Shown: positions 1 through 10,272, counted from the first letter of the stretch. The stretch: DNA of 64,000 bases from Flavobacterium zhairuonense (GCF_004352915.1 NZ_SJSY01000073.1:310001-374000); one strand, 5' to 3'. Program-made: numbers and translations. Notes: generated by a model not told the origin, from the sequence alone.

Positions 1-2163
1 GTAACCAATCATGATGTTGGTGTTTCGGGCGGAACTGAAGGAGGAAACTATAATTTTGGTACAAGTTATTATAAAGAAGAAGCAGTAGTGCCAGGTCAAG
101 ACTATAGTCGTATAACATTAAGAGGAGCTGTAGATCAAGCAATAGGACAGTATTTTAAAGTTGGTTTTACAACTAATAATAACTATTCGATTTCAAATGG
201 AGGAAATTTAAGTTTGTATAATACTTTAAGTACAACTTCAATCGCTAATCCCTACAATCCAGATGGATCATTGAAGAGAACGGTTAAGATGCCATTAGAT
301 GAAAACTGGGTATATACGAGAGATGTTATAGAAAATTTGGGAGATAAATGGATCGACCAAACAAAAGCATACAGTTCTTATAACACTTTATATGCAGAGG
401 TAAAAATACCGGGTGTAGAAGGTTTGAAATTCCATGTTGATTTGGGAGGTAATTTCCGTTCGACAAATGGAGGTCAATATACTGGGGAAGGTGTATTTAG
501 TATTAATCCAACAACAGTTTCTACAGCTACTATTACAAATACTTTAAACACGAACTGGGCGATACAAAACTTGCTTACATATGATCGTACTTTTGGGAAA
601 CATCAAGTAAATGCAGTAGCAATGTATTCTTCGGAACAAACTACATACAACAGATCACAAGTTTCTGCAAAAGACATTCCTTCAGATTCTTTCCAATTTT
701 ACAACTTAGGAAGAGCAGCTGGCGAGATTTCGATAAATCCAGACAATCAAGATTACCAACAAAGTGGATTGATTTCATACATGGCGCGTGCGATGTATTC
801 ATATGATAATCGCTACATGCTTACTGCTACTGTAAGATCAGATGCTTCTTCAAGATTAGCAAAAGGACATCAATGGCATACTTATCCTGCTGTATCTGTT
901 GGATGGAATATGAAAAATGAATCATTTATGCAGAATGTAACTTGGTTGGAGCAATTGAAATTACGTGCAGGTTACGGAGAGACTTCTAATCAGGCAGTTG
1001 CGCCTTATTCTACTCTTGGAAGTTTAGCTTCAAGACCATACAATTTTGGAGATACTAATACAACAGGTTATTATGTGTCAACATTGCCAAATCCTGATTT
1101 AGGTTGGGAATATTCTACTACAATGAATTATGGTGTTGATTTTGGCTTCTTCAAAAACAGATTAAGCGGTACTTTTGAATACTATGTTACAGATACAAAA
1201 GATATTCTTTTAAGTGTTGGTTTGCCTCCAACGGCTGGTGTAGGAAGTTATACGGCTAATATTGGACAAACTCAAAATAAAGGTTACGAATTTACCCTTA
1301 ACGGAGCAATTTTTGACAATCCGAATGGCTGGTCTTGGGATGTGGGTGTTAACTTCTATTCTAACAAAAACAAACTTGTTGCACTTTCTTCAGGACAAAC
1401 GCGTGACGAAAACAACTGGTGGTTTGTTGGACACCCAATTGATGTGATTTTTGATTATGAGAAAATCGGACTTTGGCAACAAAACGATGCAAATCTTACT
1501 AAATACGAGCCAGGAGGAAACGTAGGTATGATTAAAGTAAAATATACCGGAGATTTTAATGCAGATGGTACACCAACAAGACAAATTGGGCCTGCTGATA
1601 GACAAATCATTGATGTGAATCCTGATTTCCTTGGAGGTTTCAATACTCGCGTAGCGTATAAAAATTTAGACCTTAGTGTGGTTGGTGCTTTCCAGAGTGG
1701 AGGCGTTTTGATCAGTACGCTTTATTCTTCTACAGGTTATTTGAATATGTTAAGCGGACGTAGAGGAAACGTAGATGTAGATTATTGGACTCCAGAAAAT
1801 ACAGATGCTAAATATCCAAGACCTGGAGGGATTTCAAGTAATGACAATCCGAAATATGGATCAACTTTAGGATACTTTGATGCCTCTTATGTTAAAATCC
1901 GTACAATTACTTTGGGGTACAACATTACTGAAAAATTCATTAAAGATTTAGGAGTTGATCGATTCCGTCTTTACTGCACCGTACAGAATCCATTTGTAAT
2001 CTCTTCACCTTATTACAAAGAAACTGGTATGGATCCTGAAACCAACTCATATGGTAATGAAAATGCAGCAGTAACTGATTTTTATAAAAGACGTTTACTG
2101 ACTTTAGGAACTAATACTCCTTCAACTCGTACCTTCTTGCTTGGCCTTAATTTAACATTTTAA
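1..2163 (+). CDS. SusC/RagA-type TonB-dependent transporter, 5' end outside window
   Basis: This is the C-terminal part of an outer-membrane TonB-dependent transporter of the SusC class, the barrel that imports ligands captured by its SusD lid. The frame is open from base 1, so signal peptide, carboxypeptidase-like domain and plug lie outside the window; the GTG at base 88 is inside the gene and is not the start. The remaining 720 residues show the aromatic, Asn/Gly-rich strand pattern of the barrel and end in Leu-Thr-Phe, as expected for a final barrel strand. The SusD gene follows after 11 bases. The substrate cannot be read from the sequence, but the acetylesterase at 4539 suggests an acetylated glycan. 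Confidence 0.93.
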   Translation, partial: VTNHDVGVSGGTEGGNYNFGTSYYKEEAVVPGQDYSRITLRGAVDQAIGQYFKVGFTTNNNYSISNGGNLSLYNTLSTTSIANPYNPDGSLKRTVKMPLDENWVYTRDVIENLGDKWIDQTKAYSSYNTLYAEVKIPGVEGLKFHVDLGGNFRSTNGGQYTGEGVFSINPTTVSTATITNTLNTNWAIQNLLTYDRTFGKHQVNAVAMYSSEQTTYNRSQVSAKDIPSDSFQFYNLGRAAGEISINPDNQDYQQSGLISYMARAMYSYDNRYMLTATVRSDASSRLAKGHQWHTYPAVSVGWNMKNESFMQNVTWLEQLKLRAGYGETSNQAVAPYSTLGSLASRPYNFGDTNTTGYYVSTLPNPDLGWEYSTTMNYGVDFGFFKNRLSGTFEYYVTDTKDILLSVGLPPTAGVGSYTANIGQTQNKGYEFTLNGAIFDNPNGWSWDVGVNFYSNKNKLVALSSGQTRDENNWWFVGHPIDVIFDYEKIGLWQQNDANLTKYEPGGNVGMIKVKYTGDFNADGTPTRQIGPADRQIIDVNPDFLGGFNTRVAYKNLDLSVVGAFQSGGVLISTLYSSTGYLNMLSGRRGNVDVDYWTPENTDAKYPRPGGISSNDNPKYGSTLGYFDASYVKIRTITLGYNITEKFIKDLGVDRFRLYCTVQNPFVISSPYYKETGMDPETNSYGNENAAVTDFYKRRLLTLGTNTPSTRTFLLGLNLTF

Positions 2164-2174
2164 AAAAGAAAACA

Positions 2175-4106
2175 ATGAAACCTATACAAATAAAAACTTT
2201 TATAGCAACAGCAATAACAACGCTGTTCTTGGGAGCATGTTCTAATGTTTTAGAAGAAGAGCCTCGCAGTATATACACTCCTGAATATTTTAAAACCGAA
2301 AAAGGAGTTGTTGGAGGATTAACGTCGATGTATGCCCATTTACGCTACATCTACGGACAAGGGTATTATTATAATACAACAGAAACTGGAACTGATGAAG
2401 CAACTTACGCACAAAGTGCCGATGCCAACTTCAAAGATATGGATCTTTCTGGCGTTGGATCAATTACGCCTTCTTCAAGCCGTACAGATGCTTTATGGCA
2501 ACCAGCATTTATCAATATCAATACAGCAAGTGGAATTATAGAAAATGCGACAGCAATTGGAACTGTTTCAAATGCAATGATTGCTGAAGCTAGATTCTTT
2601 CGTGCATTTGATTATTTCTTGTTAGTTCAGACTTTTGGTGGAGTGCCATTGGATTTGGGTGCAGGTGAACTTAAATTCAACACAAGTCCGTCAAGATTTT
2701 CGGTTAGAAATACTGTGCCACAGGTGTATACAAAAGCTATTTTTCCTGATTTAGTAACGGCAGTTAATGATTTGCCAGATGCAGGTAGAGTAAAAGGCGG
2801 GGTGACTAAAACTGCCGCTAGGCTTTATTTGGCAAAAGCTTATTTGACTTACGCATGGTGGTTGAAAAACCCAAATAATATACCAACTTATCCCGAAACT
2901 ACTCGCGTTGATCCAGACGGACATGATGCTGCTTGGTACTTTCAAAAAGCTTATGATGTAGCTGCGGCTGGAATTGACAGCCATGGTTCATTTGCATTGC
3001 AACCAACTTACTACGATGTAAATTTAGGAAGCAATGATCGCAACAGCGAAATTTTATTGTATGCGGATCACACAGAAAAAAGCGAATTTTATAATGCGAG
3101 CAGTTTGACATTTTCGAATGGTAATGCTCCAGAAAACTTCGCAGTTTGGATGATGACACCAAACTATACGGTTATCAGAAGTTCAGGTGTAAGTTCAGTA
3201 CAGCGTGAAGCAGTGCAGTCTTTAGGACGTCCATTTATTCGTATGTGTCCAACTATTGGTGCGATCGCTAATACATTTGCTGATAAAACAAACGATTCTC
3301 GTTATGATGGAACATTTACAACTGTATATCGCGGTAACTGGAATAAAGCGGGTATCACAACACCAACTTTAAATAATGCAAACGGCTTGCCTGTTGCTCC
3401 AGGAGGTGCAATTCTTTCTTTCTTAAATGCTGAAAATCCTGCTATTGTTTATGCTGCAGGAAATGGTCCAGAAGGTGGAGCTGTTGGTGCAGGAGTATTA
3501 GCAGGAAGATCTGATTTTGTTATTGCCCCAAGCGGTATCAGCAGAATTTTTTATCCAGGTTTATGGAAATTGGGTACTTACAGAACAGATAACGGAACTG
3601 GATTGGGTTCTCCAAACGGAGCTAGTACGCGTCCGTACAATATTGCAAAATTTTCAGAGCTTTATTTGATTGCGGCAGAAGCAAATGTAATGGGAGCTGC
3701 ACCTCAAGGAGGTAAAAGCGCAAGAGAATTGGTAAACGTTTTGCGCGCGCGTGCAGGAAAATGGAGATTTGACAATGGTGGAAATGTTGCAAAATCGGCA
3801 GATAATAGCGCGGCAATGACTGCTGCAACTCCTGCAGTAATTGATATCAACTATATTTTGGCAGAACGTTCACGTGAATATTTTGGTGAAGGTTATCGTT
3901 GGTACGATTTGATTCGTACTCAAAAATGGACAGAACTTTCAAGCTCGTATCAAATTTGTGGCCCAGCTTACGGAAACCATACACCGCTTACTGTAGCAAG
4001 AGATATAAAAGCATATCATTATTTACGCCCAATTCCTCAAGTTCAGTTTGATGCAATGATTATGACAGCGTCTGAAAAAGCGGCATATCAGAATCCAGGC
4101 TACTAA
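2175..4106 (+). CDS. SusD/RagB family surface lipoprotein
   Basis: Substrate-binding lid lipoprotein that pairs with the SusC barrel encoded just upstream. A lipoprotein signal peptide ends in a lipobox (Leu-Gly-Ala-Cys, Cys near residue 22). The body has the SusD helix-rich fold signatures: an N-terminal region with repeated Tyr/Phe-rich helices, the ARFFRAFDYFLLVQTFGGVP segment, and near the C-terminus the SELYLIAAEA and ERSREYFGEGYRWYDLIRT motifs. At 643 residues it is somewhat longer than the usual 500-600. It is co-transcribed with SusC and ends before a strong terminator at 4236-4269. Family assignment is secure; the bound ligand is unknown. Confidence 0.95.
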   Translation: MKPIQIKTFIATAITTLFLGACSNVLEEEPRSIYTPEYFKTEKGVVGGLTSMYAHLRYIYGQGYYYNTTETGTDEATYAQSADANFKDMDLSGVGSITPSSSRTDALWQPAFININTASGIIENATAIGTVSNAMIAEARFFRAFDYFLLVQTFGGVPLDLGAGELKFNTSPSRFSVRNTVPQVYTKAIFPDLVTAVNDLPDAGRVKGGVTKTAARLYLAKAYLTYAWWLKNPNNIPTYPETTRVDPDGHDAAWYFQKAYDVAAAGIDSHGSFALQPTYYDVNLGSNDRNSEILLYADHTEKSEFYNASSLTFSNGNAPENFAVWMMTPNYTVIRSSGVSSVQREAVQSLGRPFIRMCPTIGAIANTFADKTNDSRYDGTFTTVYRGNWNKAGITTPTLNNANGLPVAPGGAILSFLNAENPAIVYAAGNGPEGGAVGAGVLAGRSDFVIAPSGISRIFYPGLWKLGTYRTDNGTGLGSPNGASTRPYNIAKFSELYLIAAEANVMGAAPQGGKSARELVNVLRARAGKWRFDNGGNVAKSADNSAAMTAATPAVIDINYILAERSREYFGEGYRWYDLIRTQKWTELSSSYQICGPAYGNHTPLTVARDIKAYHYLRPIPQVQFDAMIMTASEKAAYQNPGY

Positions 4107-4235
4107 AAAATGAAGTTTTTGTTTGTCCAAATTTATATGAATAAAACAAATTTAAGCAGCCAATTAAGTTAGTAAAGTTGTAAGTAAGTGTTTATTTTAT
4201 AGAATTGGTTAAAACTGCGAATAAAATTGTTTTAT

Positions 4236-4269
4236 AAAAAAGCCGAGAGTTGAGCCCTCTCGGCTTTTT
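4236..4269 (+). terminator. Rho-independent terminator of the first SusC/SusD operon
   Basis: Eight-base perfect stem GCCGAGAG / CTCTCGGC (4242-4249 with 4257-4264), seven-base loop, followed by five T residues and preceded by an A-run. It lies 130 bases after the SusD stop. Confidence 0.9.
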
Positions 4270-4307
4270 GATGTCAAATGAAAAGAAAGAACAATTATAG
4301 CCTGATA

Positions 4308-4478
4308 GGTGTAATTAATTTAACTCATAGAAACAATAGATCTAGTATTCTTAAAAAGGCGTTTCACTTACATTAACAAACATAGACTATGTGTTAGAAA
4401 CTAGTTTCTTTCAACTATCTTTTTCAAAAGAGAAAAATCTATGTTTCTATGTGTTGAAATATTTTTTCGAATTACACC
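4308..4478. repeat. Palindromic intergenic repeat, copy A
   Basis: A 171-bp non-coding element bounded by inverted GGTGTAATT (4308-4316) and AATTACACC (4470-4478), with inner inverted arms at 4321-4341 and 4438-4458 built on CATAGAAACA/TATGTTTCTATGTG. It contains AAAAAGGCGTTTCACTT (4353-4369) and an AACATAG...CTATGTG core. The same 17-mer, core and arms recur in reverse orientation at 36795-36944, so this is a dispersed element and not a gene-specific site. No open frame is present. The gap between SusD and the acetylesterase holds only this element and the terminator. Confidence 0.7.
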
Positions 4479-4538
4479 AACGGGTTAACTATATTTAAAA
4501 AAAGATTTCAGAATACATCAGAAAATAAAATTTTGAAA

Positions 4539-6458
4539 ATGAAAAAAATACTGATTTTTATTAGTGCACTTATTTGTGGCACTATTTATTCTCAAATAAA
4601 ACTTCCGAGGCTAATTAGCGATGGTATGGTTTTGCAACGTGATATTCCTGTGAAAATCTGGGGATGGGCGGCTCCAAATGAAAAGATTGAAGTAACTTTC
4701 AATACTAAAAAATTCCAAACCGAAGCTTCTAAAGAAGGAAACTGGGAAATTACGCTGCCTTCTCAAAAAGCAGGAGGGCCTTATGAAATAATTTTAACCG
4801 CAAGCAATTCAATTCTTTTAAAGAATATTTTGTTTGGAGATGTTTGGCTATGTTCAGGGCAGTCGAATATGGAACTTCCAATGGAACGCGTAAAAGATAA
4901 ATACAGCGATGTAATTGCAAAAGCTAATAATTCGGAGATCAGACAATTTTTAGTGCCTGATCAGTATGATTTTGCCAAAGAAAATACTGATTTGTCAGGT
5001 GGTGAATGGAAAGAAGTAAACCCATCAAATATTTTGAATTTTTCGGCTGTGGCTTATTTTTTTGCCAATGAAATATATTCAAAATACAAAATTCCGATTG
5101 GGTTAATCAACAGTGCTTTAGGAGGTTCTCCTGCTGAATCTTGGCTTAGTGCCGATGCAATCAAAAAATTCCCAGATTACGATGCCGAATATCAGAAATT
5201 CAAAGACGGAACTTTAGGTGCACAAATTGAGGCAAATGACAAAAAAATTAGCACCAATTGGTATGCTGAAATAAATCGTCAAGATGAAGGGTTAAAAAAG
5301 AATTGGTCAAAAGGTGATTTAGATGATGTTGACTGGCCAGTTATGAATATTCCGGGCTATTGGAGCGATTATGCTTTGGAAAAAACAAACGGGGTTGTTT
5401 GGTTCAGAAAAGAAGTTGATTTATCGAATGTAAAAGCTACTTCGGCAAAATTGATTTTAGGCCGAATTGTCGATGCAGATTCGGTTTATGTAAACGGGAA
5501 TTTTGTCGGAACAACTTCGTATATGTATCCGCCAAGAAAATATGCTTTTGATCCAAAGTTCTTGAAAGAAGGAAAAAACGAAATTGCCATAAGAATTATC
5601 AATAATTCTGGGAAAGGAGGTTTTGTTGAAGACAAGCCTTATCAATTGGTTCTTGATAAAGATTCAATTGACTTGAAAGGCGAATGGAAATACAAATTAG
5701 GCGTAAAAATGGCACCCTTGCCTCCTTCAACTTTTATTAGATGGAAACCTGTTGGTTTGTATAATTCGATGATTGCGCCTTTGAAAAATTATGCGATAAA
5801 AGGTGTGCTTTGGTATCAGGGTGAATCAAGTACAAAAAAGCCTCAGGAATATGCAGCTCTTATGGAAACATTGATTACAAGCTGGAGAGCAGAGTGGAAG
5901 CAAGGTGATTTTCCGTTTTTATATGTACAGCTGACGAATTTTATGGAACCAAAAACAGAGCCAGCAGAAAGCAATTGGGCTGCGCTCCGTCAACAACAAA
6001 AAAATACTTTAACTGTTCCAAACACTGGAATGGCTGTAACAATAGATTTAGGCGAATGGAATGACATCCATCCTTTAAACAAATACGATGTTGGAAAAAG
6101 ATTGGCACTACAAGCTGAAAAAAATGCTTACGGAGAAAAAAATATTGTGGCTTCGGGTCCGCTATTCAAATCGGCAGAAAAAAAAGGGAATCAATTGGTT
6201 TTATCTTTTTCAGATACTGGAAGCGGTTTGATGATTAAAAATAGTGATCGTTTGAAAGGTTTTGAAATTGCTGGAGGCGACGGCAAGTTTGTCTGGGCAA
6301 ACGCTATGATCGAAGGAAATAAAGTCAAAATCTGGAATGAAAACATTGATAAGCCTGTCAAGGTTCGCTATGCTTGGGCAGACAACCCAATTGAGGCAAA
6401 TTTGTATAATAAAGAAAACTTGCCAGCTTCACCTTTTGAAGGAAGTGTAAATAAATAA
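4539..6458 (+). CDS. Secreted sialate O-acetylesterase-like SGNH esterase (CE20-like)
   Basis: Predicted periplasmic or secreted carbohydrate esterase removing acetyl groups from sugars. After a signal peptide (about residues 1-18) and a short beta domain comes the SGNH block with GQSNME (nucleophile Ser109). A galactose-binding-like jelly-roll insert (about 250-365, WPVMNIPGYW and VVWFRKEVDL) splits the catalytic domain, and the Asp-Ile-His-Pro motif of the catalytic His lies in the C-terminal part. This split arrangement is that of the sialate acetylesterase/acetylxylan esterase family. I start at ATG 4539; a TTG six bases upstream is also in frame but less likely. Position after a SusC/SusD pair suggests deacetylation of imported glycan fragments. 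Confidence 0.88.
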   Translation: MKKILIFISALICGTIYSQIKLPRLISDGMVLQRDIPVKIWGWAAPNEKIEVTFNTKKFQTEASKEGNWEITLPSQKAGGPYEIILTASNSILLKNILFGDVWLCSGQSNMELPMERVKDKYSDVIAKANNSEIRQFLVPDQYDFAKENTDLSGGEWKEVNPSNILNFSAVAYFFANEIYSKYKIPIGLINSALGGSPAESWLSADAIKKFPDYDAEYQKFKDGTLGAQIEANDKKISTNWYAEINRQDEGLKKNWSKGDLDDVDWPVMNIPGYWSDYALEKTNGVVWFRKEVDLSNVKATSAKLILGRIVDADSVYVNGNFVGTTSYMYPPRKYAFDPKFLKEGKNEIAIRIINNSGKGGFVEDKPYQLVLDKDSIDLKGEWKYKLGVKMAPLPPSTFIRWKPVGLYNSMIAPLKNYAIKGVLWYQGESSTKKPQEYAALMETLITSWRAEWKQGDFPFLYVQLTNFMEPKTEPAESNWAALRQQQKNTLTVPNTGMAVTIDLGEWNDIHPLNKYDVGKRLALQAEKNAYGEKNIVASGPLFKSAEKKGNQLVLSFSDTGSGLMIKNSDRLKGFEIAGGDGKFVWANAMIEGNKVKIWNENIDKPVKVRYAWADNPIEANLYNKENLPASPFEGSVNK

Positions 6459-6470
6459 AAATAGAAAAGA

Positions 6471-6508
6471 AAAAGCAGGATTTCCAACAAAGAATTCCTG
6501 CTTTTTTT
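6471..6508. terminator. Terminator between convergent genes
   Basis: Stem AGCAGGA / TCCTGCT (6474-6480 with 6496-6502) has A-run and T-run flanks on both sides, so it can serve both the esterase gene and the minus-strand gene at 6567. Confidence 0.85.
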
Positions 6509-6566
6509 AATCATCAGATTCGAAAATAAGAATTATAGAGACCTTCTTTCTTCTTTTTTCTGCGCA

Positions 6567-6959
6567 CTAAGGAGTAATTTTTAAATTTATATTGTTTACA
6601 AAAATAAGAGGTTGCATGTTGCTCATATTGGTAAGCGATAGCACGCCATTTTTGTTTTCATTTATTCCATTTATTTTAAAGCAGTACTCATCGCCGTCCT
6701 TATCTCTTAAGGTCACAAATTCAGAAGTATCGCTTGAATTGTTCTGACAACTGTTTGATATGGAATATTTATACATCACTTTCATTATGTTTTGATCATA
6801 GTTGTAAAGTTTTCCATCCTGAGTAAAAACCCATTTCGTAGTTCGGGTTGTGTTCGAATACCAATTTCCTATAATGCGTTTTGATGAAGGATCTTGGCTT
6901 TGTGCAAAAATTGCAGATGCAAAAAATAGCAATGGCAGTATAAAAAATAGCTTTTTCAT
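6567..6959 (-). CDS. Small secreted lipocalin-like hypothetical protein
   Basis: A 130-residue exported protein with a clear signal peptide (MKKLFFILPLLFFASAIFAQ) cleaved after Ala-Gln. The mature part begins with the Ile-Ile-Gly-Asn-Trp-Tyr motif and alternates short beta strands, a pattern seen in lipocalin-like domain proteins of Bacteroidota. Two cysteines (in NSCQNN and DEYCFK) could form a disulfide bond in the periplasm. It lies alone, convergent with the esterase gene and downstream of the kinase gene on the same strand. No function can be assigned. Confidence 0.7.
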   Translation of the reverse strand: MKKLFFILPLLFFASAIFAQSQDPSSKRIIGNWYSNTTRTTKWVFTQDGKLYNYDQNIMKVMYKYSISNSCQNNSSDTSEFVTLRDKDGDEYCFKINGINENKNGVLSLTNMSNMQPLIFVNNINLKITP

Positions 6960-7011
6960 AAAATTTTAATTAATTGGAAAAACTGACACTTTTGTAATTT
7001 TCTGTTAAAAG

Positions 7012-7032
7012 AAAACCTTGTTTTGAGGCTTT
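7012..7032 (-). terminator. Weak terminator after the PAS kinase gene
   Basis: On the minus strand AAAGCCT pairs with AGGTTTT (one G-T wobble) across a seven-base loop and is followed by CTTTT. It sits directly after the kinase stop codon. Confidence 0.4.
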
Positions 7033-7038
7033 TGAAAA

Positions 7039-10000
7039 TTATCTTACCGGAATATATATATCAAAAATAGCACCTTTATTCAATTTACCAGTTGCTTTTA
7101 TGATTCCGTTATGATTGTCTACAATTTTTTTTACAATAGCTAAGCCAATTCCTGTTCCATTATATTCAAGTTTTCCATGCAAGCGCTGAAAAACTTCAAA
7201 TATTTTGTTGCTGTATTGTTGTTCAAAACCAATTCCGTTGTCTTCAATTCTGATGTGGCAATAATTGGTTTCTGGAATTAATTTTTCATTGTTGAAAACA
7301 ATACCTTTAGCAATTTGGCAATTTATTTTTATGACAATCGGGTTTTCAGGATTCGAAAATTTTAGAGAATTACTCACCAAATTATATAAAAGTTGCCTGA
7401 ATTGAAACGGAATAACATTGGCTTCGCAATTTTTCAGATTTTCAATTTTGGCATTTTTCTGTTCAATTTCTTCTTTTAAATCTTCCTTGACCTCAGCTAT
7501 AATTTTTCCCAAATCTACTTTTTCAAAAATTCTTTCCTGAACATTGGTTCTAGAATATGAAAGTAGGTCATTGATTAAAGTTTGCATTCGCTGTGCCGCA
7601 TTTTGCATTCTTTTGAATTTATCTTTTCCATAATCAGATAAATTTTCAGATTCTTTCTCCATAATTTGCGTGGCAAAAGTTTGGATTTTTCGTAATGGTT
7701 CCTGTAAGTCGTGACTTGAAATGTAAGCAAAAGATTGAAGTTCTTGATTCATTTTTTCAAGTTCTGCATTTTTATTTTCAAGTTCTAAGGCATTCATTTT
7801 TAATTTGTCATCGGCACTCTTTTTCTCTGTAAGATCGTGCGTCATTTTTGAAAAACCAATAATCTGATTGTTTTTATTATGAATGGCAGTAAGGGTTACA
7901 TTTGCCCAAAAAAGCGTTTTGTCCTTTCGAACGCGCCATCCTTCGTGGCTCGATTTCCCTTTTTCAATAGCCAGATTCAATAATTTCTGAGGAAGATTAT
8001 TTTTTCGATCAGATTCGGTGTAAAATTCAGAAAAACTTTTTCCAATAATTTCTTCCGCTTTATATCCTTTTATTTTTTGTGCACCTAAATTCCAATTTTC
8101 AACAATACCTTCATGGTTAAGGTACAAAATTGCATAATCCTGAACTTCTTCAACCATCAAATGATAACGTTCTTCACTTTTTTGAAGCGATTCATTCATC
8201 AGACTTAGTTCTTTAGTTCTTGCGGTTACTTGTTGCTCAAGCTCGTTTGTGAAAGCTTTTTCTGTATGAATATCTGTGAAAGCACCAACCCATTTAATGA
8301 TTTTGTTTTCGTCATTAAAAACAGGCTCGCCAATTACGGCGTGCCATCTGTAAGCGCCATCATTTCGTTTAATGCGCACATCGCAACGATAAATTTCTCC
8401 TGTTTTTAGGCAATGGCTCCAAATTCGGGCATTTTCTTGATAATCGTCAGGATGAATCATCATTTTCCAGGATTCTTCTCCTTCAGGATAAATTCCGGTG
8501 TATTCAAACCATTTTCCAGAAGCAAACAAAGAATTGCCTTTTTCATCAGTCTCCCAAATTAATTGCGGAATACTTTCTGCTAAAGAGCGAAAACGTTTCT
8601 CGCTTTCTTCTAGTACTTGCTGATGGTGTTTTTCGTCTGTAATGTCTCGAACTGTTCCAAGTAATTTTTCAGGATTTTTATTGGCATCAAAAAAAACTTT
8701 TCCTTTTGCTTCAACCCAATGAATTGATTTGTCAGCCCAAATTACTCTTAACTCATAACCAATAATTCCCGTAAGAAGCGCTTCATCATATGCGCGATTT
8801 CTTATTTCTAAATCGTCAGGATGAACATGCTTAAGAATTTGTTCGTGTGTTAAATCTACGTTTTCTTTATTTCCAGTTACAATTTCGAGATAACGTTGTG
8901 AATAATGAACTTGTTTTTCTTTAAGATTCAATTCCCAAGTTCCAAGTTCGCTGGCCTCTACTATGATTTTCAGCCTTTCTTCGTTGAGCTCGATTTTTTT
9001 TCTGACTTCAACTTTTTCGCTTACTTCGGTTACAGTAACAATAATTCCGGAGATTTCTCCATTTTCCTCTTTCAGCGGATTGTAAAGAAAATCAAAATAC
9101 GAAATATCAAGTTTTCCGTAACGGTTCAGCGGAATCGGAACTTCATTTCCATAAAACGGAACTCCAGTTGTCAATACATCGCTTAAAAGTTTATTGACAC
9201 TTTCTCTCACCTCAGGAAGTGAATCAAACAGCGGTTTGCCAACAAAATCACTTTCCTCTCGATCAACAATTTTTAAATAAGCTTCATTGGCCATTTCGAC
9301 CATATAATCGGGCCCGCGCAAAATTGTAATTCCTATTGGAGCTTGTTTTACAGTATCACGAAAACGCTTATCTGCTTCTTCAATTTTTTTCGTAGCAAGA
9401 TGTAAATCGGTAACTTCTGCGGCAGTATTCATTACACCGTAAATATTCCCGTTTATATCGTAAAGCGGTGTAAAACTGTAATTAAAGTAAAAACTTTCCA
9501 GTTTGCCGTTCATGGTAATGTCAATACGAGCATTTTTGTTATGAAACGCTTCACCTGTTTCAAATACATTTGCTACTTGCTCAAAAACCGATTGATTGTT
9601 AAGTTCAGGAAGAATCTCGGTATATAGTTTTCCAACAACATCATTTCCTTTTCCCCAAACATCCATAATCGATTGATTGGCAAGTTCAATGCGCATTTCT
9701 TTACCGGTATATACACCAATAGGAAATGGTGCGTTTTCGACTAGTTGTCTTATTTTTTGCTCGCTTTCTTGAAATTTGGCTTTATTTACAAGTTGCTCAG
9801 TCTTTTCGGTAGTTTCAACAACAGTTACTAATATGCCGCCTACATTTCCATTTTCAGTTTTAATTGGCGTATAGGAAAAGTTAAAATAACAATCTTCATC
9901 AAATCCATTTCGATTCAAGACAAGTTTTAGATCAGAATAACTAACGGCATTGCCATTCATGACATCTTCAAACATTGGCCCGATAGTATCCCAAATTTCA

Positions 10001-10272
10001 GAAAATGTTTCTTTTGAAGTAATTCCTAAAGCGTCAGGATGTTTTGTTGAACCCAAAATTGGGCGAAAGGCATCATTATAAAGTTGAGTATATTCATTTC
10101 CCCAAGCAATATACATTCCAATAGGATTATTGAGCATTACCGAAACCATTGTCTGCAGGCTCTTCGGCCATAAATGAGGAGTATCTAAAGCAGTTTTGCT
10201 CCAATCTTTGGAACGGGTCAATTTGCCCATTTCGCCACCGTCAGCTAGAAAATAATATTCCTCGTGGTTCAT
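7039..10272 (-). CDS. Cytoplasmic multi-PAS sensor histidine kinase
   Basis: A 1077-residue sensor kinase without signal peptide or membrane segment, so it senses intracellular signals. About six PAS/PAC modules run from residue 30 to 830; their ends are marked by repeated phrases such as GGILVTVVETTEK, GIIVTVTEVSEK, LLGTVRDITDEK and IIGFSKMTHDLTEKK. A coiled linker follows, then HisKA with the phospho-acceptor His854 (SHDLQEPLRK) and a HATPase domain with N-box YNLVSNSLKF, DNGIGF and GTGIGLAIVKKI. The kinase domain is of the phytochrome-like/bacteriophytochrome class. The receiver protein gene lies 13 bases upstream and is the likely partner. The signal is unknown; no cofactor-binding residue is evident. 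Confidence 0.92.
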   Translation of the reverse strand: MNHEEYYFLADGGEMGKLTRSKDWSKTALDTPHLWPKSLQTMVSVMLNNPIGMYIAWGNEYTQLYNDAFRPILGSTKHPDALGITSKETFSEIWDTIGPMFEDVMNGNAVSYSDLKLVLNRNGFDEDCYFNFSYTPIKTENGNVGGILVTVVETTEKTEQLVNKAKFQESEQKIRQLVENAPFPIGVYTGKEMRIELANQSIMDVWGKGNDVVGKLYTEILPELNNQSVFEQVANVFETGEAFHNKNARIDITMNGKLESFYFNYSFTPLYDINGNIYGVMNTAAEVTDLHLATKKIEEADKRFRDTVKQAPIGITILRGPDYMVEMANEAYLKIVDREESDFVGKPLFDSLPEVRESVNKLLSDVLTTGVPFYGNEVPIPLNRYGKLDISYFDFLYNPLKEENGEISGIIVTVTEVSEKVEVRKKIELNEERLKIIVEASELGTWELNLKEKQVHYSQRYLEIVTGNKENVDLTHEQILKHVHPDDLEIRNRAYDEALLTGIIGYELRVIWADKSIHWVEAKGKVFFDANKNPEKLLGTVRDITDEKHHQQVLEESEKRFRSLAESIPQLIWETDEKGNSLFASGKWFEYTGIYPEGEESWKMMIHPDDYQENARIWSHCLKTGEIYRCDVRIKRNDGAYRWHAVIGEPVFNDENKIIKWVGAFTDIHTEKAFTNELEQQVTARTKELSLMNESLQKSEERYHLMVEEVQDYAILYLNHEGIVENWNLGAQKIKGYKAEEIIGKSFSEFYTESDRKNNLPQKLLNLAIEKGKSSHEGWRVRKDKTLFWANVTLTAIHNKNNQIIGFSKMTHDLTEKKSADDKLKMNALELENKNAELEKMNQELQSFAYISSHDLQEPLRKIQTFATQIMEKESENLSDYGKDKFKRMQNAAQRMQTLINDLLSYSRTNVQERIFEKVDLGKIIAEVKEDLKEEIEQKNAKIENLKNCEANVIPFQFRQLLYNLVSNSLKFSNPENPIVIKINCQIAKGIVFNNEKLIPETNYCHIRIEDNGIGFEQQYSNKIFEVFQRLHGKLEYNGTGIGLAIVKKIVDNHNGIIKATGKLNKGAIFDIYIPVR

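Noticed and set aside
6474..6508. AGCAGGA/TCCTGCT palindrome as a regulatory operator
   Set aside because: It lies between two convergent genes with A- and T-runs on both sides, so a bidirectional terminator explains it fully.
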